64,000 bases of DNA from the NCBI GenBank assembly GCA_022426155.1, contig JAKMEE010000022.1, positions 26,610 to 90,609 on the forward strand. Reading direction: 5' to 3'. The notes beneath the pieces are model-generated. The model saw only the letters and a list, made by a program, of their open reading frames with translations, did not search any database and was not told the DNA's origin. The position numbers and the translations under genes are program-made. This document shows, piece by piece, positions 51,901 to 59,677 of the stretch. This DNA comes from Candidatus Poseidonia sp. (lineage in GTDB: Archaea; Thermoplasmatota; Poseidoniia; Poseidoniales; Poseidoniaceae). Each line of letters begins with the position of its first letter. Position 1 is the first letter of the stretch.

Positions 51901-54043
51901 TGAAGCAGCCAGCAATGAACAACCGGTCCGAGTTCTCGTGGAGGATAAGGTCGGACATCCAATGAATTTGAAACTCAATTACTGGGTTGAGGCAGATCAT
52001 GATTTGAATCGAAACGGTGAAGCAGACCCCCAAGAATACGCTACAAAGATGGTGACCAATACCACCGAAGCGAAGTCAAAGTGGTTCATCACGTCCATTG
52101 ACACCTCCCGAAACCCCAACATGGGCCGAGTCTCTTACTTCTGGGACGGTGGTGATGAAGCAGGCAATCCATTGCACTTTACAGCAATTAACGATGATGA
52201 CGAAGTGTTGAAGTTCGAATCCAGCGATGGTTTCCTTCATGACGATGCCACATTTAGAACCCGAAAGGATTCGTCTGCGGTGTTCACAGGATTGGATTGG
52301 GTTGGCCACGAAGATGACCAACCGGTCTTTGCAGGCATGCAACAAACGATTTCTTTGGGCTTCATTGACGCCAATACAGCGATTGATTTCGATTACATCT
52401 CCTTGGTGTTTGACTTTGAAGGACCGAACCCCGAACGTGACGCTCAGAGCATTTCCTATTCTGGCTTGAATAATACATTCTGGTCTGATTCATCGTTCAT
52501 CGAATTGCATTCAACCAGTAACATGATTCAAACCACCAATGAATCTGGTTTACCATGGATTATGTTGGAATTCAATTTCATGTTCAGTTGGGATTGGCCT
52601 GATGAAGAAATGGGTGATGTAGCCCTGATTTACAAAGAACGGGGGAACAAAGACCCTTCGCGTATATTGTTGCTTGAACATACCTTCCGAGTCGAAAATG
52701 ACCTCATGCTCTCCCCCACAGAGTTCACCGTTGAAGACATCAGTGAACCTCGTACTGGAGCGGTTGCCGATGGCAGCCGAGTTCGCAAAGACGATCGCTT
52801 GGCGTTCACAGGACGTGTGGTTTACGAAGGCAGTCAAACCGCTGCGCCAAGAGACGTAGGTATTCTCGTTGAAGTTTTCGATGGAGCCAAACTTTGGTCT
52901 GACGGTTCATTAACAGCCGATGGAGAATATTCTGTTGAAGTTCCTCTCTCTGCCGCAGTTTCACTCCAATCATCACCATCCCGTACTTGCCTGATTTCAA
53001 TTACCAATATCCCTGGTCGCGGTGAGGACATGACAGGAACTCTTGTTTCAACCACCTTGCAGGTGATTGTTGATGATGCGTCCCCTCGGGTAACCCGTCG
53101 AATTGGTCCTCTCAATGTGATTGACATTTCTGCAAATAACGACCTCACACAAATTCCTGTAGAATTCCAAGGAACTGAAGATGCAGACCTGACCGGTTCA
53201 AAGCAAACAGTTCATTGGGTGATGCGAGATTCGACCCGAACCATGACCATTGGAGCGGGTTCATCCATTCTTGGCATGCAACAGGAGGGTCAAACCGTCA
53301 CATGGACAGGAATGATTGACCTCACAGCAGAGGGAACCATCTCTCCAAAGGCAGGCGACTTCGTTGGATTCTATCTTACAGGATACGATGCAGCAGGTAA
53401 TCAATTCCCTGTGGTTTCAAATTCTGAAGCTAGCCCTGTACCTGAATTGGCTGTGGACGACATTGATTTCGAGCGACAATGGGTTCGCCTTGGAGCAGTT
53501 GGTCCCGAATTCAGAGTCACGAACATCATCATGAGCGACGATCACTTCGCACCTGGGACCAACGTTGACATCACGGCTGATGTCACCAACTTTGGAGGCA
53601 ATACCACCCAGCAATTCTCTGTTGCATTTTACGCAGGAGATTCAAATGAGGCGTTTAAAGTCGTTCGTGTGAACGGTATAGAAGCCAATGAGATTTTGTC
53701 AATCACTGTTCCATGGCAGACCGAAAACGTTGACCGAATCCGAGTTGTCGTTGATTCCGAAAACGTCATTCCAGAAGTGAACGATGAGGACAATACAGCC
53801 GAACACTCGGTGACCATTGCCTACGCTGAATACCTCGGTTGGTTTGATTCCATCCGAGAACAACCACTTGCTTGGATCTTCGTGTTCTTGTCCATTCTTA
53901 CATTGAGTGTCGTCTTTACTGTGGCATCAAAGACCTCCATCGACTACGGCGATGGTGCGTTTGATGAAGAAGAAGATTGGGAAGATGACGACGACGAAGA
54001 TTTGGATTATTCCGATGACGACGATGATGAAAGCAACGATTGA
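48977..54043 (+). CDS. Giant surface protein with CARDB domain and acidic cytoplasmic tail
   Basis: A 1688-residue secreted anchored protein, no enzymatic family recognised. After a signal peptide (RQALFLSLLFFISTMSPLAL) come beta-rich repeats with many Tyr/Ser/Thr, and a probable beta-propeller-like section to about residue 420. Later Ig-like repeats include WVAAGEQIHFVGAMWFQD. A CARDB domain spans about residues 1515-1610 (IIMSDDHFAPGTNVDI, then VVDSENVIPEVNDEDNTA). One C-terminal helix (LAWIFVFLSILTLSVVFTVA) is followed by a purely acidic tail (DDDDEDLDYSDDDDDESND). The start is the ATG directly before the signal peptide; upstream codons are shared with the divergent gene. Confidence 0.85.
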   Translation: MRQALFLSLLFFISTMSPLALGATTETQFKDGSTSYTHTFSNSGNGTAGVVTLPVGAEITSAQFSLNGEASQTTWSNFTTNDHYGGQGDSRVQGTNGMAPSPYTNLYRDNLEASSQTLALKGNPTNTMPRFSNTNQVSQLGSAHMNTSGEFVALGDQGYTSPTKRFSDISVSSSSPWSYTGVVVPVSDDQIHILRYTSTSVSSTPTILRINATTGAYLGTASYSTSACGGTSAIYSIHDADVYNGAIYTAHYSYYEVNKWTLNTAKTTWTCTNSYNYLYPNYITGVDFDDATGKMYISTYDTSAQNHYLKEVNPASPTVIQNTWLMTSTSYYYDYGAGLTVNMPSITYNIYYYNTDYSSVHHHYSMQGGFLNSQGKQTMPGGGHYGLTDADDHKVLFSCHYYASYCSGQQRKVHVYGDGAYFDQRTPSVTSQMVVGQALSISRAINSLSVSGVFGSTPTGTSINVDVSNDGGSTWRAANIGQKITFASAGSSLVWRATLNGTSSASPVLGDIAMTYTTNYKSSGYYYAYQYVGSGSKTTVAATVDWTESRPSSTTVRVNVGYSSSTSCGTGQSGVATFTAPNQTKSMTGTGYYLCLRIEMSTSSSSYTPTMTDLRVQFHSNAPTEPGILIDGKSAYKWPANNGALLGPLTVSSSATQGNTLLAKLNAAMPEFGNGTTDIQIDLTAASAGILTLESFSITYVMQTVNLDITIPEGEILHERITPYEVVTRHVIGEDASSMVSASLTLMTSSMANNPILSWQNGDVFPDPNDPGQYIEMDSSAYSLVNNGILEIHWKFFVTSEFPDQENVRFKTACLDDSGSAGYAPLDLISEQGLRVNRSFGLGWLNIRDNDGEVTSLDVPDNSWVAAGEQIHFVGAMWFQDTDDAPKDSAFDVRISRNGWVESTARDTTNNNGSFFVSIDLPSIDVEDGLTYEVQTYNERNADHVQQPNSDWRRTFKVDATHPERKIVWPEEEAYEAASNEQPVRVLVEDKVGHPMNLKLNYWVEADHDLNRNGEADPQEYATKMVTNTTEAKSKWFITSIDTSRNPNMGRVSYFWDGGDEAGNPLHFTAINDDDEVLKFESSDGFLHDDATFRTRKDSSAVFTGLDWVGHEDDQPVFAGMQQTISLGFIDANTAIDFDYISLVFDFEGPNPERDAQSISYSGLNNTFWSDSSFIELHSTSNMIQTTNESGLPWIMLEFNFMFSWDWPDEEMGDVALIYKERGNKDPSRILLLEHTFRVENDLMLSPTEFTVEDISEPRTGAVADGSRVRKDDRLAFTGRVVYEGSQTAAPRDVGILVEVFDGAKLWSDGSLTADGEYSVEVPLSAAVSLQSSPSRTCLISITNIPGRGEDMTGTLVSTTLQVIVDDASPRVTRRIGPLNVIDISANNDLTQIPVEFQGTEDADLTGSKQTVHWVMRDSTRTMTIGAGSSILGMQQEGQTVTWTGMIDLTAEGTISPKAGDFVGFYLTGYDAAGNQFPVVSNSEASPVPELAVDDIDFERQWVRLGAVGPEFRVTNIIMSDDHFAPGTNVDITADVTNFGGNTTQQFSVAFYAGDSNEAFKVVRVNGIEANEILSITVPWQTENVDRIRVVVDSENVIPEVNDEDNTAEHSVTIAYAEYLGWFDSIREQPLAWIFVFLSILTLSVVFTVASKTSIDYGDGAFDEEEDWEDDDDEDLDYSDDDDDESND

Positions 54044-54124
54044 GTTGTTGTTTTCTGACCCGCCCCCACATGCAAATCCTCAAATGGAGTCGGCATCGGG
54101 ATTCTCCATGAGGGTGGGGAGAGT

Positions 54125-57100
54125 ATGTCGCGCGTATTTTCCGAACTTCATCCGTTACTCAGAGACGCCCTTGCAAAAAAGGGGTGGGAGCCTACACCCA
54201 TTCAAGACAAGGTCATTGGTGACCTCACCAAAGGCCACGACCGAGTCATTATCGCACCGACTGGGTCTGGAAAAACGATGGCTGGGATTTTACCGCTTTT
54301 TCATCGATGTTTGGAAGAACAATGGCCTTCATTATCCATTTTGTATGTCACTCCCCTTCGTGCGCTCAATCGAGATGTTGACCGTCGTGTCACCGAGTTA
54401 GCTGAGGCAGTGGGGCTTCGCGTTGATGTGCGTCATGGGGACACGTCTCAATCCCAGCGAACCAAACAAACCCGCCGCCCCCCAAATCTCTTGGTAACAA
54501 CCCCCGAAACATTCCAATTGATGTTTAGTGGAAAAAACTTGAGGAAAATGCTCTCTACGGTACAAGCCATCGTGATCGATGAGGTCCATGACTTGGCGGC
54601 AAGTGAACGAGGGTGGCAACTTAGTGTTGGACTCTCAAGGTTGGAAGCCCTCGCAGGCCATTCAATTCAACGCCTGGGCCTTTCAGCCACGGTCGGGAAC
54701 CCCCAAGAGGTTGCAACTTGGCTCTCTCCAAATCATGGAAAACCCATCATTGCAATGGGTCATCGAGCCACTGAATTGACAGTTGAATCAACCCTTCCAA
54801 CTCCTGACGATGAAATCGCAAGCGTTGATTTGACGCTCTCACCACGCCAGCATGCTTCTTATCGAGCATTGTGTGACATTCTTCGAACCGAATCCCCTTG
54901 TCTCGTTTTTGTGAACAGTCGCAGTGAAGCAGAAACATTGTCCACTCGTTTGCAAGTGATTGCTCCAGATTTGGCCATTGGAGTTCACCACGGTTCATTG
55001 GCTTCAGAAACCCGACAAGATATGGAAGATAAACTCCGAGCGGGGGAACTGGCTGGACTGGTTTGCACCTCCAGTCTTGAACTTGGAATTGATGTGGGTT
55101 CAGTTCGCCGCATTATCCAGTTGCATTCGCCAAAGTCGGTGGACCGAATGCTTCAGCGTGTGGGTCGTGCCGATCATCGCTTGGGAGGCTTGGGACGAGG
55201 GCATATTCTCTCTTGGGACGCCGACCAAATCATCGAATCAGCCGTGATTGCTCGTCGTGCCATGAATGGAGATATCGAACCCGTTGAATGGCGTCAGCAC
55301 CCTCGCACCATTGCAGCCAATCAACTCGTGCTCATGGCTCATTGTTTCAAGGCCGTATCCATTGATGAAGCCACGAAAATGATTGCTCAAAGTGCGCAAT
55401 TCGAAGGATGGGACAGGGCCGATACAGAGGCGGTGCTGAATGTTTTAGCCGAACGGTGGGTCATCCGCTTCGTGCCTCTACCTTCTGAACTCCCTTGGTT
55501 TCGATGGCCTAAAGCCGTATATTCGCTCGCTCGCGAGGCAGCCGAACAGACAGACAACCCTCTGCCAGAAGAACTGCCTTTGTATTCGGTGCCCGATGAA
55601 GAAATACCTCAAGCCTACAAAGACCGAACGGTTGATGTTCCCAAGTCATTCAAAGACGGATGGTTCTCTTCTGCAGGTCGAACTCGTGAATGGGTCACTC
55701 ACCATCTGTCGATGATTCCCGACAAACGTTCATACCGAGTTCGCGATGCAGTAACGAGGCGAAGTTTGGGTAACGTGGATGAAGCCTTCGTGTTGAGTCT
55801 GAACGATTCAGGAGAGGATGAAGATGGAACTCCACGACGCTTCGTTATCGCTGGTCGTACTTGGCTCATCGTGGATGCAGACCCTGAACAATCCGAACTC
55901 CTTGTCACACCGGTCAATGATCATGCCAAGGCACCGCATTGGCTGGGTGAATTACCTCCTGTACCAGCCACCGTGGCGCGTGATGTGGGGCGCCTTCGAC
56001 ATCTTATTGCGGCCGACATAGGACTCATACCTTCGCCCCAAGAACCTGATTTCGATCCATTAGGGCTGATTACCCCTCAGAAAGCCCAATTAAGCGAACT
56101 TCCCTTAGATTCCGACAGCATGAGTTTGTTAGCTGAGGTGATCACCGCTCATTTTGAAGCCACAGAAACCGTTCCAACCGACCGCTTGATGACCATCGAA
56201 GAACGCCAAGACGCTCTTGTCATCAATTCGTGTCAAGGGTCAAAAATCAACGAAGCTTTGGGGCACTTCCTTCTTGCCATGGCTTCAACAAAGTCAGGGT
56301 CGTGGGGGAGATTAATCGCTGAACCAACAAGAATCGCCTTACAAATTTCTGGTGTTCGTCCTGAAGATTTGCAGACTTGGTTGATGGAAACACCCCCTGA
56401 CGCTATCGAACAATTACTCAGCATCACCGTACCCAATTCACGACAAGTTCGTTGGCGATTCGCCCAAGTAGCGAAGACGTTTGGTATCCTTCGTCACGGA
56501 GTTGACCCACGACGTATCAACTTGCAAGCACTCTTGCGGAAATATCGAGGGACTGTGGTGATGGAAGAGGTACTTTCCAAACTCTTCCATGAACGTATGG
56601 ATGTGAAGGGAGCAAGCGACGTGTTGCGTGGTTTACAATCAGGCCTCTTGCAAATTCAAGTGACTTCGAACGGCCCCTTGGGTCTGTCGAATAGAACCCA
56701 AGATGACATGCTTCTTCCAAATTGGGATAATGCGGCGTTGAGGGAACGTTTGAAATTAAGACTTGAAAACGAACGAGCTGTTCTCTGTTGCCTTCGATGC
56801 CGTTCTGTTCGACGTTTCCGAATTGCTCGCTACCCGACCCTTGACAAGGCAAAATCATGCCTCAAATGTGGCGGCAAGATGCTTGCATGCGCCCGCGAAG
56901 GATTGGAGAAGATGCTTGAAGGGTGGGTTGCATCAGAAGAAGAAAAAGACCAAGACCGCATGATGAAGAATGCCATGATGGTGGCAAATCGAGGAATTGA
57001 GGCGATCTTATGCCTGATGGGCCGAGGAATTGCTGAAGCAACAGCTACAAGGATTCTCGTGAAGGTTGAATCAGGCGATAACGAAGGTCTGCTTGAAGCA

Positions 57101-57151
57101 ATACATCGTGCTGAGGTGGATTATGCCCGCACTCGTCGATTCTGGGGATGA
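54125..57151 (+). CDS. lhr: Lhr-family ATP-dependent helicase
   Basis: A superfamily 2 helicase of the Lhr (large helicase-related) group, 1008 residues. Motifs in order: Q motif PTPIQDKVI, Walker A APTGSGKT (about residue 41), VTPLRALNRDV, DEVH (motif II), LSAT (motif III), and HSPKSVDRMLQRVGRADH (motif VI). The C-terminal half is the Lhr winged-helix/WYL-like region, and a CLRCRSVRRFR and CLKCGGKMLAC pair near residues 885-925 suggests a zinc-binding module. Lhr proteins act in DNA repair and recombination. GGGTGGGGAGAGT precedes the ATG and sets the start. Confidence 0.93.
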   Translation: MSRVFSELHPLLRDALAKKGWEPTPIQDKVIGDLTKGHDRVIIAPTGSGKTMAGILPLFHRCLEEQWPSLSILYVTPLRALNRDVDRRVTELAEAVGLRVDVRHGDTSQSQRTKQTRRPPNLLVTTPETFQLMFSGKNLRKMLSTVQAIVIDEVHDLAASERGWQLSVGLSRLEALAGHSIQRLGLSATVGNPQEVATWLSPNHGKPIIAMGHRATELTVESTLPTPDDEIASVDLTLSPRQHASYRALCDILRTESPCLVFVNSRSEAETLSTRLQVIAPDLAIGVHHGSLASETRQDMEDKLRAGELAGLVCTSSLELGIDVGSVRRIIQLHSPKSVDRMLQRVGRADHRLGGLGRGHILSWDADQIIESAVIARRAMNGDIEPVEWRQHPRTIAANQLVLMAHCFKAVSIDEATKMIAQSAQFEGWDRADTEAVLNVLAERWVIRFVPLPSELPWFRWPKAVYSLAREAAEQTDNPLPEELPLYSVPDEEIPQAYKDRTVDVPKSFKDGWFSSAGRTREWVTHHLSMIPDKRSYRVRDAVTRRSLGNVDEAFVLSLNDSGEDEDGTPRRFVIAGRTWLIVDADPEQSELLVTPVNDHAKAPHWLGELPPVPATVARDVGRLRHLIAADIGLIPSPQEPDFDPLGLITPQKAQLSELPLDSDSMSLLAEVITAHFEATETVPTDRLMTIEERQDALVINSCQGSKINEALGHFLLAMASTKSGSWGRLIAEPTRIALQISGVRPEDLQTWLMETPPDAIEQLLSITVPNSRQVRWRFAQVAKTFGILRHGVDPRRINLQALLRKYRGTVVMEEVLSKLFHERMDVKGASDVLRGLQSGLLQIQVTSNGPLGLSNRTQDDMLLPNWDNAALRERLKLRLENERAVLCCLRCRSVRRFRIARYPTLDKAKSCLKCGGKMLACAREGLEKMLEGWVASEEEKDQDRMMKNAMMVANRGIEAILCLMGRGIAEATATRILVKVESGDNEGLLEAIHRAEVDYARTRRFWG

Positions 57152-57263
57152 GGACTCCGTTCTTCCAGGCTTCACAAGTGTGCTTGTCATCCTTGAATTA
57201 CTCAGAGTTGCTTTGCTTCGCCTTAACAAGGGAATTAGAGAATGTCACCATTTGGTGCGAGTT

Positions 57264-58499
57264 TCAACCATGAGTTTCACTGGCTTCTTCATCAAAAGAG
57301 AGGGCTTCCTTAGGTACGCCCAGCATGGCTTGGCGCAGAGATGAACGCAATTCTCTGAGCTCACCATAACAAATCAGGACATCGTCATAGCGTAATTGGA
57401 TGTCAGCCTCAGGGTTCCATACCAGTCGATCTCCACGGGAAAGTGCAAATACAGGTGTGGATGCAAACACATCCTCTAGGCGCTTACCAACCATCTTCGG
57501 ATGGTTTCTCAACTGCAGAGAAAGCACACCTTGGCCTGGTACTGTTCGAAGCAGCTGACCTAAATCCACTTCAGAAAAGGCAGTTTCATCCATCAAATAA
57601 TCCACAATAGCGCCTGCGACATCAACGCCGCTGGCTTTCTCAATTCCTTCAAGTCCGGGGGACGAGTTCACTTCCAGAACCAGTGGGCCGTTGGTACCTT
57701 CGAGCAAATCCACACCTGCTAGGTTCAAACCCAACACGCGTGCTGCACGACAGGCGGCTTCTTCATATTCAGGAAGAAGGTCAACCGATTCAACGGTTCC
57801 GTTGAGATGGTAATTACTTCGGAATTCGCGTCCACGAGCACGTCGTCGCATTGAGGCGACAACCTTGTCTCCGACAACCAGCGCACGGATGTCTTTACCG
57901 TGGGATTCTGCAATGTATTCTTGGACTAGGACTGATTTTCCAGTCAAGAGTAAGCCTTGAACGAGGTTGCGTACTTCATAGGCTGTGTGTCGCAAGAACA
58001 CGCCTTCGCCTTGTGTTCCTTGCGTTACCTTCACCACCACGGGTAAGCCTCCAACGATATCGATGGCCTGTTCAACATCCAATATATCGCGAACATAGAC
58101 CGTCTTGGGCACAGGTATTCTGTTCCTTGCCAATATTTGTGAGGCCTGCAACTTATCTCGGCTGTGCAAAATCCCTTGGCCCGTATTCGCTGTCCAAATT
58201 CCAAGTTGTTCAATATGGCGTAGTACAGCCACACCATGCTGTGTGATGGAATGCCCAATTCGCGGGATCACCGCATCATAAGCGAACGGTTTTCCTTTGT
58301 GGAGTACATCGATGCTCCCATCGGTGACCATCAGTGAGAATTTCATTGGGTCGCAGACATCGACATGGATATTTCGTTGTCGGGCTGCTTCCACAATACG
58401 CCGTGTGCTGTACAATCTTGGACCCCGACTCAAGACTGCCAAGCGTAGTCCCATGACCTCGCTGGTCTCGGTCGTGTCCTTGACCCCATCAGTCGCCAT
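57264..58499 (-). CDS. RimK/LysX-like ATP-grasp ligase with RCK_C-like tail
   Basis: An ATP-grasp ligase of the RimK family (glutamate ligation to proteins or amino acids). The N-terminus has GLRLAVLSRGPRLYSTRRIV as in RimK; the ATP-grasp core has PVVVKVTQGTQGEGVFLRHT, LVQEYIAESHGKDIRALVVG and LVLEVNSSPGLEGIEKASG. After the core, residues about 318-390 (VLSLQLRNHPKMVGKRLEDV, then DRLVWNPEADIQLRYDDVLI) match the RCK_C/TrkA-C fold that binds small ligands, which RimK normally lacks. The chosen ATG is 58499; a second ATG at 58454 begins nearer the core. Confidence 0.88.
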   Translation of the reverse strand: MATDGVKDTTETSEVMGLRLAVLSRGPRLYSTRRIVEAARQRNIHVDVCDPMKFSLMVTDGSIDVLHKGKPFAYDAVIPRIGHSITQHGVAVLRHIEQLGIWTANTGQGILHSRDKLQASQILARNRIPVPKTVYVRDILDVEQAIDIVGGLPVVVKVTQGTQGEGVFLRHTAYEVRNLVQGLLLTGKSVLVQEYIAESHGKDIRALVVGDKVVASMRRRARGREFRSNYHLNGTVESVDLLPEYEEAACRAARVLGLNLAGVDLLEGTNGPLVLEVNSSPGLEGIEKASGVDVAGAIVDYLMDETAFSEVDLGQLLRTVPGQGVLSLQLRNHPKMVGKRLEDVFASTPVFALSRGDRLVWNPEADIQLRYDDVLICYGELRELRSSLRQAMLGVPKEALSFDEEASETHG

Positions 58500-58555
58500 T
58501 ATTACTGCGAAGGAAAGACGCGCCTTTCAAGTGCTCGCAAAGAATGGGAGGAATC

Positions 58556-59581
58556 ATGTCCGATGAAGAACAACTCGATGCAACGGGTGCACTCAAGGTG
58601 GATGAAGACCAAGACGAAGTGCTTGAAGAGATGTCATTGGAGGAGCGAAAAGAGCGATTGAAGCAAGCCCGCTGGAACGTATTTTTGTACCTCGGGATTG
58701 CAGCAATTTTGTTTAGCTTTGCACTAGTTGGTATGCCGTTTTCTGCAGATTATGACGGATTCACCTCCTCCGCCGAGAAAGATGTCGGATTCGTTTGGGG
58801 CGTGCCAGTTGATGGGGAAGACCTCTTTGACGTTCCAATGAAATTAACCGTGACGGCCACAAAGGTTCCAGCTGAAGCCAACGTACACATCGGAGTTTAC
58901 GTTCTTGAGGAAGAGAATTGCCAAACCAATCTGGGAAGTCTAACCGAGGAGGCCCGTGCAGGGGAGTCACATTCGTATCAATATCAAGTCACGGACGGAC
59001 CTGTCTTGGATGATGGAACTTACGAATTTGAATTCAAAATCGACCCAGGTCATTACTGTTTGATCGCACAATACATTGATGCCGATGGAGCCAAAACTGG
59101 GGCGAGTTCAGACGGCCTTCAAGTTTCAGGAAAGGTCTATCCGAACCAATTCTTCGGTGGCGTAGTAGGTTTGATTTGCCTCAGTTTGTCCATCTTTGCA
59201 TTCGTAGGGGCACAAAAGCACGGTGAAACTCTCCGTTCGATCCTTGAGGGAACCAATGAATCTACTGAATCCAAGGTTCTTGCCGAACTTGCAGGAGGCC
59301 GACTTTCATCGGGTCCGTCAGGCCCACCGCCCGCAGGCCCCACCGGTCCACCTGGTGAAGGAGATGCAGTGCAAGCTTCTAGTGAAACATCGGACCCAGC
59401 ACCTGCTCCTGCCGCCAGTCCAGAACCTGAGACGCCTCCATCTCCATCCATGGATGGAGCAGAACCTATTTTTGAGGCTACAGATGGAGGATACTTCTTC
59501 CGAAAAATGCCAGATGGTAACTACGATCAAACCGTGTATGTTCAATTAGAGGACGGTACATACGTTCCTCATGATGCGTGA
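58556..59581 (+). CDS. Membrane protein with GYF-rich C-terminal motif, unknown
   Basis: Unassigned protein of 341 residues. A charged N-terminal coiled-coil region (DEVLEEMSLEERKERLKQAR) precedes a transmembrane helix (YLGIAAILFSFALVGMPF). A beta-rich external domain follows to about residue 200 with two cysteines (EENCQTN and GHYCLIA), then a second helix (VVGLICLSLSIFAFVGA). The cytoplasmic tail is Pro/Gly/Ala-rich and ends with an aromatic motif, GGYFFRKMPDGNYDQTVYV. GGGAGGAATC gives the start at 58556. It is divergent from the RimK-like gene. Confidence 0.7.
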   Translation: MSDEEQLDATGALKVDEDQDEVLEEMSLEERKERLKQARWNVFLYLGIAAILFSFALVGMPFSADYDGFTSSAEKDVGFVWGVPVDGEDLFDVPMKLTVTATKVPAEANVHIGVYVLEEENCQTNLGSLTEEARAGESHSYQYQVTDGPVLDDGTYEFEFKIDPGHYCLIAQYIDADGAKTGASSDGLQVSGKVYPNQFFGGVVGLICLSLSIFAFVGAQKHGETLRSILEGTNESTESKVLAELAGGRLSSGPSGPPPAGPTGPPGEGDAVQASSETSDPAPAPAASPEPETPPSPSMDGAEPIFEATDGGYFFRKMPDGNYDQTVYVQLEDGTYVPHDA

Positions 59582-59677
59582 TGATAACTACAAAGGGAGG
59601 GGAAACCCCACCCTCAATGGCGCAAATGAACATCACCCTTGAAAGGGATAATGCCCACGGTTGAATGGGGAATACAA

